Assembly (NCBI RefSeq): GCF_035582795.1 | Contig: NC_134365.1 | Coordinates: 139,279,077-139,343,076 of the forward strand | Reading direction: 5' to 3' | Length of the DNA stretch: 64,000 bases | DNA from: Mycteria americana | Lineage: Eukaryota; Chordata; Aves; Ciconiiformes; Ciconiidae | Shown here: one piece after another, positions 1-14,100 of the stretch | Position numbering within the stretch: position 1 is the stretch's first letter | Layout: each line of letters opens with the position of its first letter | Translations under genes and position numbers: made by a program | The notes under the pieces: generated by a model | Databases searched by the model: none | Told to the model about the DNA's origin: nothing | Seen by the model: only the letters and a program-made list of their open reading frames with translations

Positions 1-3000
1 ATTCTCATAAGTGGTTCATAGTACAGTTTTAGGATGGGAGTCTAAGCATCATACATGATATAGACTAAATGCAAAATTTTGAGAAGATGCAAGTTGAGAT
101 TAACACCATGTTATTTGTCAAGGTCATGGCTGGGGGCTGGGGAAGGAATAGAGAAGAGGAAGGGGAAACCATTTGATTTCACACAGTTTTTGCAGGAAGC
201 ATGAACCCTGAGAAGCAAGTGCACTTTGAGGTAGTCTGCCCACCCTTTTTCTGCCTGGTGACCTCTGTCTCCCCTCTTTACCTCAAGGTTGTTCCCCATA
301 GTAATGTGACCTTGATAAAGTGAAGTGAGTCATGCACACGGTCTCGCCACACTGAAGCGGCTAGGAGGGAACAAGGGTTGGGGAAGAGTTGAAAAGTAAG
401 CTGTGTGAGAAGGGACAGTTGCAAAACTGTACAGGGAGGTCACACACAATTTGCTTGAAGTATTGAATGCACCTCTTGTCTGACTGGTGCCCCAGTGTCT
501 CAACAATAACTCAAGAAAAGCAACATTCTTGCCTCAAAAAGCAAATAATTGCTATGAAGGAATTTCCTTTGTTTTGGAGCTATTTGTTAGGTTTTATCTT
601 CATGTCTCAAATCTATTTATGTTTCACTATGATTAGCGGTTGCAGTCCTTAATTCAGGCACTTAACTGTTTAATCTATTCCTAAAAGCAGATAGATTTTA
701 GAGATAAGATAACTAAATTTTGACCCTGTGATCAGAAAAACCACAAACCCAGAAAGAAAACCCTGATGTTCCACCCACTCCCTGAGCAAAAGCAGCGTTT
801 TGACTGAGACAATTCTGCCTCTTGATTTCCTGCTGCCAGACTTTGGCCACCATCAATCATGTTAGTTAGTATCTCCCTCCATTTCAGTGGGACTAACTGT
901 GGGTGAAGGTATGCCTCAGCAAGGACAAGTGAGAAAGAACCTGGGCCTTCCACAGCTACAGGTAGAGGAGGGATGAAAGAAATGACTCTTTTGGTAACTC
1001 AGCTCAGATTTTTCTCTCATTAGTTTATTACCATTTGAGCCCCACAAAGGTGTTACTAAGCCTAATCCACTTATTAAACAGGATCCTGCTCCCATGCATT
1101 TGGGTGCAACCCTACAGTAGTTCCACTGAAGCTCCCAACGCTGTTTTATTCACTTGACCGGGCAATTTTTATTCACATGAACACATCTAGAACATGTTTT
1201 TTGCATGAATAGCTTCAGATTTTTCTTCTAGGCTGGCAGCCTCAGCACCAGGTTCAGACACCTGCATTCACTTGACTACAGCGTAGGTGCTGTGAGCCTG
1301 GTGTACAAGCTCCTGCTGTAGGCAGTGGAGAGCTGGGGCTTGATTAGTTGCCTTTGTATCAGCATCTGGCAGGGCCAAAGACATCTTTGATCACCCTTGA
1401 TTGCCTAATGGCACTGAACACTTAAATTCAAGGAACAGACTTGAGCCCTGGTCAGTTCAGCCAGTGGAGCCTAAAGAGGGATTCAGGGCACAAGCATAGG
1501 TGCTCACCTGAGGGTGAAGTCAAAGGGGTCTCTAGACCCCTTGGACCGTTCAGGCTGGACCTCCAAGACTATAGCAGGAGCATGGGCATGTAGCATGCAT
1601 GTAGGCACCTGAGCCTCTCCCAGGCCATCTCAGAGTAGGTCTGTGCTCATGTGTGCACTGCTCACAAGCTTAGCTGGCTACAGCTGGGTAGGCAGGTGGG
1701 TGAGATGCTCAGCCCACAGCAATACACACACCGACTCCCTGCAGGGTGTGTTAATTTAGGCTCGACACTACCATAACCATAGCCACAGGGCTTCTGGCTG
1801 TGCTGAGTAGAACCGGCTCAGGACTGCTTGCAAATGCCAAGCAGACATACCCCAGGAATTAGGTATCTTTTCCCTCTTTCCCTTTTAGAAGTTTGACCAG
1901 ATTATTATTACTTAAATAAGTTGAGTTTTCCATGTAATCAAATGTAAATACGAACCATTTCTTTTCCTTAGTGTTCAGGGATTACGATGGGTTCCGTCTC
2001 TTTCACAGCAGTTTGTAGAACGGTGTTCATTACCATCATTTGTTTTTCTAGTACATTCTTTCTGTCTGCGAGGTTTGACACTTTGGAGCCTTATTTGATC
2101 TGCAGTGTTATCTCTTAAAACTGTCCCTGGCTATATACTGTCTTCTTGATTTTCCAACTGCATCAGAAGACTCCTTGAAGAACTCAGGCCGACATCCAAA
2201 AAATATTTGCCATCTAATGCCCCCCTAAGCAACTAAGTTTCTTGAGAGCAATAGGACTTTCATTCCTAAGTTCTTTCCCCATTGAATACAAGTGTTGAAT
2301 TTGCTATTTTCTGTCTTTAAGAAGAACAAAAAAATGCCCACAAGAAGAAATATTCTGCAACATTTTTATTCCAAAATATCCATGTATTTCATTTTGGTCT
2401 GTTTAATTGACATGAGCTCCATCTCAGGTCACCTGAGGGTTGAACTGGATTTCTCTGTTGGGGTCCATTGCCTGGTGATGTTGTGGTTTTGGAGCCTGAT
2501 GCTCTTATTTTTCCCTGGAAAACAGTTTGACCACACTATGCTTCCCCTAATGATAAGACCTTCTTGTAGATGTTATTGGGAAAGTTTTGGCCTTCAGGAA
2601 CTCCAATCCAAAGAGAAATATAAGTGCTCGTTCCTGTGTATCTAAGTGACATGATAAGAAAGGTTAAAATTGATCATACTTGAAATTAAACATATTGAGC
2701 ACAGTCTTTTGAATTAAGCTGAAATTATCCGAAAACAAAATTGAAAATTGAAAAAATTAAATAAAGCTTCCTACTGACCATCTCTTATTACTTACTGGTG
2801 TAAGTAACTATTGTCAGCTGTAGCACAACAGGTGAGTCTAGAAGATGTAAGTCATGCACCAAGCATAAAGCCCAATTTAATGTTGAGGAAATAGAGGCTG
2901 ATTTCCAACCCTTTATAAATGGCATGTCAACTGTTCATATGCACTAGCAAGCAAAGTCAAGCTAAATTTTAATAAAAACATAAATATATCCTTGATGGCA

Positions 3001-3705
3001 GTACAATATGTAGCAAGATACTTGTAGACTTGAAATCATCTATTAAAGCTTACCAAACTGATTTTAGATTAATTTTATCCTGCTTTTTCTTATGTGAATA
3101 TCTCTTAAGACAATACTTTCATTAGGTGACCAGATGAAGTGGTTCAGAAGTATAAAGTTTCTGAAGTATTGAAAATGTCAGATAACTGATTAATATGAGT
3201 GCATAAGGAAATATTACTGCCTGCCCAGACACAATGGCACCCACATTTGCCACCCACAGTGTTTCCCCTGAGCAACTAGCATCCAATTTAGCTCTCCCCA
3301 AGCCCTGAGTAGACCCATTCATGGTAATTATCACTTTGTAAGTTGTCACTCATGGCTGTCTCTTTAAAGGATGGCATAATTACAGAATCATATTACAGAT
3401 AATGTTATTTATTAGATAGTCTTTCCTAGACGCCTGTCGGTAAATAGCTCTTCTTCAGGCTTTTTCTCTGTGGATACATCTCATAAATACATCTTCAGAA
3501 AGTACATCAGATCTTTTGATTTTCCACCTCCAGGTATTAGTGGGTCTTCTAACTCTAAGCTCTTGAAGATGCCACACAATGGGGGCAATGGCTAGAAATA
3601 AAGATGGGTTTTGGGAAACCTTTGAAGAGCTTATTGCCAACGAAAGAAGGTTAAACAAAAACAAACAAACAAAAAAAAAGAGGTTAGCATATTTTTTTTT
3701 TTAAT
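1..3705. other. AT-rich non-coding stretch, no gene recognised
   Basis: Mostly AT-rich DNA with few CpG dinucleotides. The longest ATG-initiated frame (2292-2645, plus, 117 codons) has no recognisable domain and no supporting gene structure. A short near-palindrome with 9-bp arms lies at 1523-1542, and an AAAC-rich and A-rich run lies at about 3656-3679. I see no RNA gene, known repeat family or promoter. Confidence 0.6.
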
Positions 3706-3780
3706 CTGACATTTTACTGACTAGACTGACATTTTATTCTAGACTTTCTCTTGATCTTAGAAAGCTGCTCAGTCTAGTCA
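3706..3780. repeat. Imperfect 20-bp tandem repeat overlapping a 12-bp inverted repeat
   Basis: A unit beginning CTGACATTTTA occurs at 3706 and again at 3726, giving an imperfect tandem pair of about 20 bp. Overlapping it, TGACTAGACTGA at 3718-3729 is exactly inverted as TCAGTCTAGTCA at 3769-3780, about 39 bases further on. A poly-T run sits just upstream. No mobile-element family is recognised; local slippage is the simplest explanation. Confidence 0.6.
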
Positions 3781-6700
3781 AAGTGGCACAGAAGTGTATA
3801 TGGTAGTCTAAGTTATTGCCATATGAGAAGGGAATAAGCTTTGCTTCTGTAGTGCATGTTTTGTGCTTCCAAATTCTCATTTGTACCAAATGAAATTAAA
3901 TCTAAAAATTATCCTCCTAACTAGCATAGTGATTTGGGCATGAAAGCTATATAGACACAGCTACATAGACACTAATTTGTCAATGAGCAGGGAAAAGACA
4001 TGATACTACTATTATTTAGCATCATTCTCTCTAGCACCGAACTCTGTTCTTTTGGCTCAGGGACTCCACAGGTGCTTGGCATTACGATGCCAGCAGGTTT
4101 GTGGTGTTTTTTGGAGTTGATGTGAAGGCATAGCATCTCAGTGCTGGATGCCTCATTGATTCCTCAGGAGTCTTGTGGACCCCTGTCCAAGGCAGATTGG
4201 CTCCGCAGAGGACAAATATCCACAGGAAAAATGTCCTTGGTGCTAGTAGAAAGACAGAATTCTCCTTTCCTCTTCTGCTCTCCCCTCTTTATATTCTGCA
4301 ACAAGTTTGCCAACCAAAGTGGCCATGGCACTTAGTACAGTGGACATTTTACCTACTGAAAGCACAGCATTAGCCTGACAAACAGTACCTTGCACACAGA
4401 GGAATGCAGATTTAAACATGAGTCTTCTGAGATAACTGCACATACGTTACATGAAAATGTGCTGAAAATTTATATGTATAGGTTTCCTGTTTGACAAGGA
4501 CCTCTCCTGAAAATCCCAGAGCAGCCTAATGGCAGCTCATATAGGACTGTATCATCTCCCCCTACAAAAATCCCTGAAGGAGGGGAGGAGGAAGATGCCG
4601 TAAGGCATGCGTCCAGATTGTCCGAGTCATTTTACTGGGTTGGGCTATTGCTGTAGCAAGTGAATGCTGCTCCCAGAAACACCCATTTCAACTTGAATTT
4701 GATTTTCCTCTTCTACCGAATGCACCTCTGGCATTCCTGCCTCCCCAGGCAGGGGCTTCCCATCTCTGTGCCCCCTGCCCTGGTGTGGAGAGCAGGCCCT
4801 GCTCTTTCTGGAGGATGAGGAAGGGTTAGTGCCTGGCAGACAACTGGAATCATCCACACCTGACTGATGAGCTTAGGATTTTTGGAGACTTCCCCTTAAT
4901 GAGCATCAAGTGCCTTTCCTGGGCAGGGGCTAGGGCTGGAATAGCTCACAGTCACTTTGCCTTGGGTGAAGTTACTGCCCATGCCTCCACAAAGAGATCC
5001 AAACAACCTTGAGCAACCCACACAGTGCACCTACCCTTTATTGATTATACAGGCTAATAACTGTGTTTGAAAACTCTGATCTCAGGTCCTGAAGACTGGG
5101 TTTGTTTTCCAATCATTTCCTAGGACACTAGGACACATCTTTATCAGCTTTTCATGAACAATTTGTCTTCGCCATTCCAGTTATTTTATCAGTGGCTTGC
5201 TATGGCATAATTGTATCATGCTGTTGTTGCTGTATACAGGTGTTGTTGCAGAGAGAGGGACCGGCACGCCTCTGTGCTCCTAGGGGTGACAGAGGTTTGC
5301 TTTTCAGTTCCTGGGGAGCTGGGACGTCTCCGGAAAAAGAGAGATGCAGAGAGCTACGGGCAGTTTTTGGGAGTGCCTCCCAGCTATCTGCAGGGCTGCA
5401 GTCCTTGTCCCACAGGGAAAGGAGCACGGCATACCCTTGGGTTTGAAATAAAGCTGGGTTTGATTCACAGGCCTTGCATATCTTTCTGTGCTGCTCCAGG
5501 CAGGACGTGAAGTGGGGTAGCTGACTCAGTCCCTGAGCTGGCCAGCTGAGAGCCAGCTCTGGGCTGGAAGCCATGCAGCTACGCTAGTGCACTGCTATGT
5601 CTGAACTAATAGACCCTGCTTCACAGCATGCTCCTTTGCTTGTGCTTAGGTTGGACGTGGGTTTGGAGCTGGTGGATGTCTGGTACTTGAGGAGCACGAA
5701 GACTGGGAAGAGTGAGCTTGTGTCTGCAGCTGCTTGCATAGGCGTCTGTCCCTTGCTTCATAGCCCGCTCACAGTAGTTTCCTGCTCCCAGAATGACCAA
5801 GGAAATGGGACTATTGCACACTGTGAGGAGCTCGGATATTACAGCTGTAGGAGTTGTATCAGACAGGCAGATGTACTGGGGAGCTAAAAGGATGCTGGAG
5901 CCCCTTCCCCATAGCCCCAGGCACTGTGGCAATTCACAGTCACTTGTGACGGGGCTGCACAGTTTCATCACTTGGCTTCTGCCATCCTGCAGCTCTGAGA
6001 TGGGTACCTACACCAAGATAAAGAGACGTATAATATATACAGGGCAGGTACGGAGGAGCTACAGAGGAGAAAGTCACAGAAGCGGAATCCTCTTTGGCTT
6101 CCCCTGTATAACAGACCACTGTAAGGTTCCCAGTTTCCACTGCTTTGAGCCTCAGAGCACTTTTGGCCAGGGTGTATCTTTTGTAGTTTGAAGACCAGAG
6201 GGAGAATCCACCATTCTCCTTTTTCATTTGTTCCACTGGCTGATCTCCTTCACTATTAAAAAACATGTTTCCTACAGCAGAATAGCCCCTGGCTTAAAAA
6301 ATAGAAAAGGTGTTAGTTGGAGACAGTTAAATCTGACCTAAGTAAAATTTAAGAGTGAGTGAACTGTCCCCGTTCCAAGATCATGTTATTGCCCACAACT
6401 TACCAAGTATTATTGCTTCTGGCAGTGTCTCTCCCTGAAATAAAAGGACCTCAATTTAAAGAATCACTTAGTTTCTCATATAAACAATGATGAGATATTA
6501 AAACATATATGAGAACTGAAGGCTCCATCTGTCTCGTAAAAATAAGTCCCACATAGCCACATGTTACTGCATAGGCTTCCTGGTGGGAAAGCCCGTGTTC
6601 AGCCGGGCAGGATCGCTTGTCATCGCTACAGAGGGGAAAGAAGCAGTCTGTCCCGCTGCCTCTCCCAGTCTGGCTGGTTCACTGGGTAGAACGGCTCCAT

Positions 6701-7140
6701 GGTGATAGGGATCACAGCTATCACAGCTTATGGAGGACTCGAGCTTATTTCATTGCACTGCTGACCTTGTGGCAGAGCACAAGACCATGCATAAGGCTAC
6801 AACCCTTCTGGCTGTTTGAAGCACAGGTAGTGCCATTGAGAAGACTGGGCACTGAGATTTTCGGTGAGGAATCTGTGCTCTGTCAGTAACCTGCCCTTGT
6901 GCACGTGTGTTTTTCCCTTCCTATAGCTTCCCTTCCCTCCTATAGCTGTTGCGTAACCTCTTTGGAGCATGCGCTATTCCCCACTGCGTTTGTTCAGCAC
7001 ATAGTGGAACAAGGCCTGTCCATGCTATACAAATAGTTACACACTGTTAAATATAGATGTCGGCTCCTGTCATGCCATCGCCCACCGAGAAAATGTACGT
7101 CACTGTTTTGAAACTGCGATACAGCATTAGAGGGATTAAA
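3781..7140. other. Non-coding stretch, no gene recognised
   Basis: Several open frames of 60-130 codons overlap on both strands between 5.2 and 6.3 kb. None has a recognisable domain, and open frames on opposite strands cover the same bases, as expected by chance in stop-poor DNA. No repeat family was recognised. Confidence 0.55.
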
Positions 7141-8086
7141 CAGTTAAATTCTTATGGAAATCGGACATTTTGCTCCAACACTTCCCCTTCCTTTTGTTTT
7201 TAACCTTGCTTTCCTGTCATATGTTATCCTGTCACCCACCCCATCCCTCACTGCTGGCTGCCGACCTGGTGCTTGCATGTGCGTGGAAGCACGGCAGCTT
7301 GCCTCCAGGAACAGCACTGTTCTCCGCAGCAAGGCTTGGCGATGCTGAGGCATTTCAATGTCACTCGTGCTCTCTTCCTGGAAAGGAGGGCAGTTTGCAA
7401 GCTCAACATCCTTGGCCTGGAACCCAAAAATCTGTCCCCGCGCCTCCCACCGCCGTGGCCTGGCGGAGCTCCTCCACAATGGCAGGAAGGAGCTGGCTGC
7501 AGCCCTCCTCTGCTTGTGCAGCCGGCGTGTCTGCGGGGGCATGTTTCTAGCCCATGTGCCTGCAGACAACACGTTAGGAGAAACATCAGGAACACATCCA
7601 GCCAGCATTTATTGAACTGCAAACAACAGAGAGAGCAAATTGCTATTAGCAGGCAGGCGCTCTCCCCGGGCAGACCTAATGCCAAAGCAAAAGGTGGGAC
7701 ATGCAGGAATGATAGGGAACGGTGGTGGAGGCAGCAGGGAAACCAGGGCCCGAGCTGGCAGGGTGCGTTTTCGGAATGGGTTTGCGGGAGAGGACGGGTG
7801 CTGGTGCAGGGCTGCTGGACTTGCTGCCGCCCCGGGTGCGGAGGGAGGGGGGGACTCGAGCAGGGGGGAGAAACTGTAAGAACCATTTTGGAAAGGAAAT
7901 GAAGACTGAAGAAAAGCAGGCTCCCTGTTTGGCAAGCCAAGTAATAAAGCACTGAGGTAGCCGAAACAATAAATGGCTATTGCTCATTAGTTTCCTGTTC
8001 GTTATTTGCTGGCTGAAAACAAATGGAGGTTATGGGAAATGGAGAGGATTTTCTTGAAAGTTCTGGGAATCAGGAGGACACAGAAA
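7141..8086. other. GC-richer stretch with overlapping open frames, probably non-coding
   Basis: Open frames occur here in several reading frames on both strands, the longest on the minus strand (7248-7952, 234 codons). All are rich in Pro, Ser, Arg and Cys, as GC-rich random translation gives, and none matches a family I know. A G-rich run at 7841-7868 contains several GGG tracts and could fold imperfectly. An unannotated long non-coding transcript cannot be excluded. Confidence 0.5.
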
Positions 8087-8111
8087 GGGGAACGGGGAAA
8101 GGGGAAAAGGG
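8087..8111 (+). other. G-quadruplex motif
   Basis: Four G-runs (GGGG at 8087, 8094 and 8101; GGG at 8109) are separated by loops of 3, 3 and 4 bases. This meets the standard rule of four runs of at least three G with loops of 1-7 bases. Loops are A-rich and short, which favours a stable fold. It lies in a longer purine-rich run, and no gene or promoter was recognised nearby. Confidence 0.7.
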
Positions 8112-11100
8112 AAAGGTTCACAGCAGTGGCTTCCCTGAAAACATCAGATGCAGGCATGTGCCAGTCTCCTGGCAGGTGAGGCCCTGGTTGCTGAGGGGCA
8201 AACGACTTGTGTGAGACCAGAGGAGTGGAGTGGGTCAGACCCCACCGTCTGGGTGCAGAAAAACACCCCAAACGGTATGGTGTGCTACAGCGGCGTGCTA
8301 CACGGGTCGACATCAGGAAGTGGCTGAAGGAAAGAGCTGCCCAAGTCCTATGGTTTCTTGACCCATATTGCAGGTTCCTCCTGCAAAGACGAGGGTCACC
8401 TTTTTTAGCAGATCTGCTTGGAAAGCTGCCCAGGAGAATTCGGTATCGCAACAAATCTTCGAGATGGGTAATAGGCACTAATATATTGTGGACAAGATCT
8501 TTCTTTGCTCCTGTGACCAGACTCGGGGCACGTTACGAATTTCAAGCTTGTCTTGAAATAGCAAGGGTTGTATTTAATATAACATTTCCAACCAGTTAAA
8601 TCAGACTGGGGAAAAAAGTCTGCCCATATTTGGCAGCAGACTTAATTCACTCCCCAAGCTTAGTAGCAACCTGACTAATCAACTTGCATATTCCTGATTA
8701 CAGGCTCTCACTTGCTTTTAAAGACAGACTTATCTCTGCAAATTGAGTGATTCTTTGAAGTTCTGTATCTAGAAAGAAGAAAATGAGCAAGAAAAGATTT
8801 ATTCCTGTCTTTGTTTACTTACGAGATATCAGAAGTGAACAAACATTTGTCTTTCTTTCTTTCTGGCAGCTTCTTCCTTTCTCCAGAATAATTTACATTA
8901 AAACATAGATGTATCTGTCTATGTAAATATAGACAGATAGGTTGCAGGACAATGGCTTAACAATGCTGATAAAGAGAAACAGTAAAACCAGAGCCATGGT
9001 TTTATGGTTTTTCTATCAATTTTCTTTAACTATATATATACAGGCACTTACTTGCCAGTTACCTTGCCAGTTTTCATAGCTGGGACTTTTTTTAATCCAA
9101 TGAATACAATTTCCTTAGAGCAGAAATGCATGCATTGCTTTTCACATCTAGGATGAAACGTGTTTGTTTAGGAAGATGAGGAGTTAGGTGAAGGAATGAA
9201 TCAGACAAAAAGCTGAAATTCCCAGCCGGTTCTCCCTTTCTCTTTTCAAGCATGGGAATCGGCAAAGATGATGCTATATCCTTCAGTGAAAAACGAGAGT
9301 TAATGTTCAGATGAAAAGTATGCCTGTGATTAGTCAATGTGATTTAAGGTTTCTGGAATGAAGCAAGTTTGATGCCAAATATGGGGAGTTCCTTCCTAAA
9401 TTGCATCATAGTTGCTCGGAGAGGTTATTTGCAGTTAGAATAAAAGGGTTAGGTGTTAACTTCAGAGAGTCTTAATTATGAAGGCTGAGCTCTGTCAGCT
9501 CTAGGCAGGGAGGTTTGACCCTTTGCTGTCTTCAAGCTGAAGTCTGGTAGCCCAAGAAGGAAGATGTGTAGCGCTGGCTATGAACTGACTGATGCATAGA
9601 TTCCCTTGCTGATTCTGATATATGGAGCAGCGTGGGTGACACACGGGACATGTTCACTCACTCTGCGTGATTATGTGGGTTATATTTTTCCATTTTTCTC
9701 TTGGGACCCAGCTTCCTGGTAATTATAAAAATGAAAAAGTGCCATCTGAGGAAAATAACAGAAGGGTTCAATGGTACTGGTGGAGAAGTATTGCTTGAAA
9801 ACAGAACTCAGAGAAGATGAGTAAGGCTTGAATGTGCTGGTGCAATGTGAATGAACGTGTCAAAGACATGTCAATTGACATAATGTTCTTGCATGCATTT
9901 AAAAGCAGGCTTTGGCAATATTTTCTCATTTGAGAGTTTGTTCCTCTGCCTTCCTGCTACTGGAGATTCACCCTGGTGGAATTAGGTCTTGCAGAAGCGG
10001 GGAAGCAATTCCCCAGGGGCGAGGGAGGAGGCACCTGCCTAGGGGAACACCACCAGGCAGAGGACCGCTTTCTGCTTGGGTGTAGAGACAAAGTGGGTTT
10101 TCCTACCAAACAAAAAATTCCGTTTTAAACCAAATTCTGCTTTAGCAATTAGGACATGTGAGAATAGGGCAGGGCTGGGGAAGAAGGGGCTCCTCAGGCT
10201 TTTGTCATTTTGTTCCTGCCTTCCCACAGTTTTCCTCAGAAGCCAGGCAACCTCATGCAGCTGGAGGCTTTCATTACCCGTATTTATATGGCTTTATGAA
10301 GATGTGCAGAGCATTGTGTATGGGGGGAAGCTGTGCCAAACAAATAGCAGGTCTCCATCCTTGAGAGTAAAGATGAATGCAGAGGCATACAAACTCAGAG
10401 AACCTGATGGGCTTGTGATTTGAAAGCAAAAGCAGCAGTTACTCAGCAACTTTTTACAGTAGTAGTCTGACATCCATCCGCGCCCTGTCCCATCATCCCC
10501 ATGCTTTTGTAACTTGTACAGACGTGAATGGGAGTTTTATGGGTGCGACTGAAGGACGCTGATGTCAGAGGGAATTCTTTCCATTGACTTTAATGGGCTT
10601 TAAATCAAGCACCATTCTAGCCAGGATTTGCCAAAGTGATTAATGACTTTGGATTACCTTTAGCATTTGGGAAATGTCTTTGTGTCAGGGCTTATGTCAG
10701 GCACAGTTAAGTTTGAAATATATGTAAATAAAACACACATGCACAAAGTGTGCCTATCAGTGTTAAGAAGCCAATTTATATGTGCTATAGAGCTGAATCC
10801 ACTCTTAGCAAAGAAAATTCTGCTTTGGTACAAAATAAATTCCAACTACTAAAATGGCATTTGGAAAAAAAAAAAATGGACTTGTCTGCAGAGAGCAGAA
10901 CAGTGCAGCCAGGAAACAGGGTACATTGACAGCGTACATCTGCTTTCTTCTGTATCTCTGTATCTGGCTGGGTTTAGCAGGGACATCCCAGAAGGCAAGC
11001 CACCACAGCCTAAGTCTGTTGATAGAACCTCTATTTTGCCCCACATTTCCTTCTGGACGCACTATTTTTCTGTCTTCTCCACTTAAGTTGCAGCCCTAGG

Positions 11101-14100
11101 ATTTAGGCCTATGTCTCCTGCACCTCTGTGCAGCACGGCGTGGGGACAGGTACCCCAGCCCTGGCTGTACCTCCAGCTCTCGTGTAACCTAGTGATGGGT
11201 TTGGCCCCTACCCTGTAAGAGATGTGCCAGGCACATACCTTCGTGTCTGTTTAAAAAAGCCCAAGCTGATCACTCTCCTCTGCAGAGCATCATGTAGAGA
11301 TCGGTACATGGAGGTGTACATCGACCACTCCGCCTCCCCAAAAATCCACCCTCTGCCTATGGAGAAACATCTCCTGCTGCAGTGACTTGAGCACCCTGAG
11401 ACTTCAGCTGAGCCAAGATCTCTTGAAAGGAGCTTACATGGGAAGCTGAAGATTATGATCGGAGATCACTGAGCAAACAGCCATGGACATTTAAAATGTG
11501 CCTGCCCTGCTGGCAAAGATGACTTTCCCGCAGCAGGGTTGGCAGAAGGACCAGTGTACCTGAGCCTCAGCTGCTGCATTCCCTTGCCCGGGCCCCCGAG
11601 GATGTGGTTTTGCATGACACCTCAGCTAATAGGGGACCTTTCCAAATGGTCCTGCTTCTTGGCCTTTCCCGCCGCCTTGAACTGGACCTGGTAACTGTCT
11701 GGCTAGAGGATGAGAGGATGTAGCAGCTGAGCTAATGAAAATTATTCTTTTCTCCCCCCCCGCCCCCTGTTTTGCAGGGCTGGTTTTTGCCAGCTCAGCC
11801 AGCTGAACTGACTCACCCTGCGACTGTGGGAGCCCACGCCAGAACTGGCAGGAGGGACGAGGGAGGAGCAGGATAGCTGCTTTCCACAGTAGCTCTCTCT
11901 CCTATCACACTAGGTGTAACCTGAAACCAAAAACTTACTTCAAAGCCACTTTTATCAACCATCTAAACTACTACATCCGGAGGCGAACTGGTTTTTTTTT
12001 TTTTTAAATTAACACCCAGCTCACCTTATGTCAAGCTTGATCTGCCAAGATCCCCCTTTGGCCTGTCCTGCTGACAGCTGCCCTCTTTTCCAGGGTTTCT
12101 CAAAAGTGACTGTGGAGCAGGACATGGGACAGGTGAGGTGGGGTCAGTCCTGCCGTCGGCTCTCTGTGGTCGCTCCCTGGGCTGCAGGCTTGGCACAAGA
12201 GCAGGATGTGATAGGAACCCACCCCATGACCGGTATGCAGGTATCCTCCATCTTACTTGATGGTGGCACATCCTTTCACATGGTAGGAGTGCCCCTGTGC
12301 CTTGCTAACAGGTTTAGCAGAGGTCACCTGCCATGCTAGCACAGCCACCCACCTCCTGGGCCAGGAGTGATCTGTGTGCTGGCTACAGGAGAGATGTACA
12401 GTGAGTCAAAAGCACCAGACTGCATGAGTTGCCCAAGAAGCTGCTATTTTCACACCAAACATTAAGCCTCACCAGCAAATTAGAGTGTGGTGATGCTCCA
12501 TCCCCCATGTATTTTAAATAACTAAAGGTTTGGCTATTTGTGTGTTGTATAAGGTAGACTCAGTTCGGTTCCTCCACTTTGTCTCTGTGGCCATGTCCTC
12601 TGCATTTCAGTCTCTGTAGTGATCTTGCTTTATCAGCAGGAGTGAAGAGGGGTAGTCCCATCCTGAATAACCTGGAGCCTGGAAAATGTTGAGTGGGAAT
12701 TCCCTCAGGCTAAGGAGCAAACTGGATGTGAGAAAGGCTGGCATGAATGTCTCAGGTGCAGAGCAGAGTGAGTCCGCAGCTTACGTGCATCCGATCGTGG
12801 ACGTCCATTACAGTCCTCTGGCAGTCTTTAATGAAGGGCTGGACTTACCTTGCAGGTGCATAGGTATTTGGGGCAGATGTAGCTGAACTTTCACCAAGCA
12901 ATTCAAAATAAAACCAGAAATCTCTCAAGATCTGCCAGGGTGAGGAGAAAGGGAAGTGTCTGGGAAAAGCAGGCAGAAGTTAGTCCTGAGCACAGGGAGA
13001 GCACATGAAGTTATTAGAAAAAGAAGCTGTAGCTGCTGCATGAGTGTTTTAAATGAATGAAGCATTTGAATTCTGTGAAGATCCTGCTGGTGAGCATTAG
13101 GCATGTCCAAGGCAAACCTGCCTGGCCTGGCTTTCTCAGGGGAGGAAAGAGGAGGAACACTTTGGGTTTGACTCTAAAACGGGCTTAGGGATCAGGTAGG
13201 TGCCCCGTTGCTCAGTCTGCTCAGGACTAGGATACTTCTGGACAGAGAAGGAACTACAACTTGAAGCACTTGGAGAATTTCATAGTGATAAAGCAAGGTA
13301 TCTATTAAATTTAACAGCCTCTAAGCTAGAGGGCAGCTGAGCAAGAGTTTCTGGACTTTGTTTTAAAGATTTAAACATTTAAAAGAAAGACACAGTGAAG
13401 TGTATGCATGCTTTCACTATCCCATGAAGGATACCGTAGGTGAAATTTAGTGGCAAAAGCCCAAAGCAAACTCCAGGTCTTACTTGAGGACTTCATGCCA
13501 TAGAGGTTAAAACAACCAGCAGACCTACTGCACACCACTCCTGCACAGTGGTATCTTAGTGAATGTGGTTGCCCCCCACCCGAGCAGAGGTGAACATTTT
13601 GTGCTTCTATGAGTAATGCTGGCTTTGTTTGGTAACAGGTCCAAGTGACGCTTCTTCTCTCAGGTTCGGGGGCTTCGGGATCAGGGCTAGAAAAATTGGA
13701 TGACTAAGTGCTGTTCTCCTGTTAGCTGAGGTAGGTAATGCTTCACGCAGGGTGCTTCACACACTCTAACTTCCCTTACACCAGCAGTTCAGGGTACGTT
13801 CAACTATCAGCCTCTGGAAACTGGTATTTTTTTGCTGGGTGCGGTACTGCCTTTCTGTCTCATGGTGGAAAATAGCAGAGAAGCTTGCAGTGACACAAGT
13901 TTTGAGTGATGCAGTCCCAGCCTTGCTTGTTGCTTTCTGCTTGGGAAAGGTGCCAGGGGTGCTGTAGCCTCATCCAGCGACAGCCGTCTCCTTCAGCTCC
14001 TCAGAACAGCACTTCTTGGAAGCAGTGCCAGCTCCTGCCTGCCTTTTTTGAAGGGTGCCTGGTCTGTCAGCTGAAGGGAGATACTGGAATGGTACGTGCC

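Noticed and set aside
2292-2645. Plus-strand frame of 117 codons, partly hydrophobic
   Set aside because: AT-rich sequence giving Phe/Leu/Ile by composition; no family resemblance.
7841-7868. G-rich run as a second G-quadruplex
   Set aside because: Uneven runs and a 9-base loop fall outside the strict motif.
7248-7952. Minus-strand frame of 234 codons
   Set aside because: GC-rich, stop-poor DNA with equally long frames on the other strand, Pro/Ser/Cys-rich composition, no recognised domain and no gene signals.
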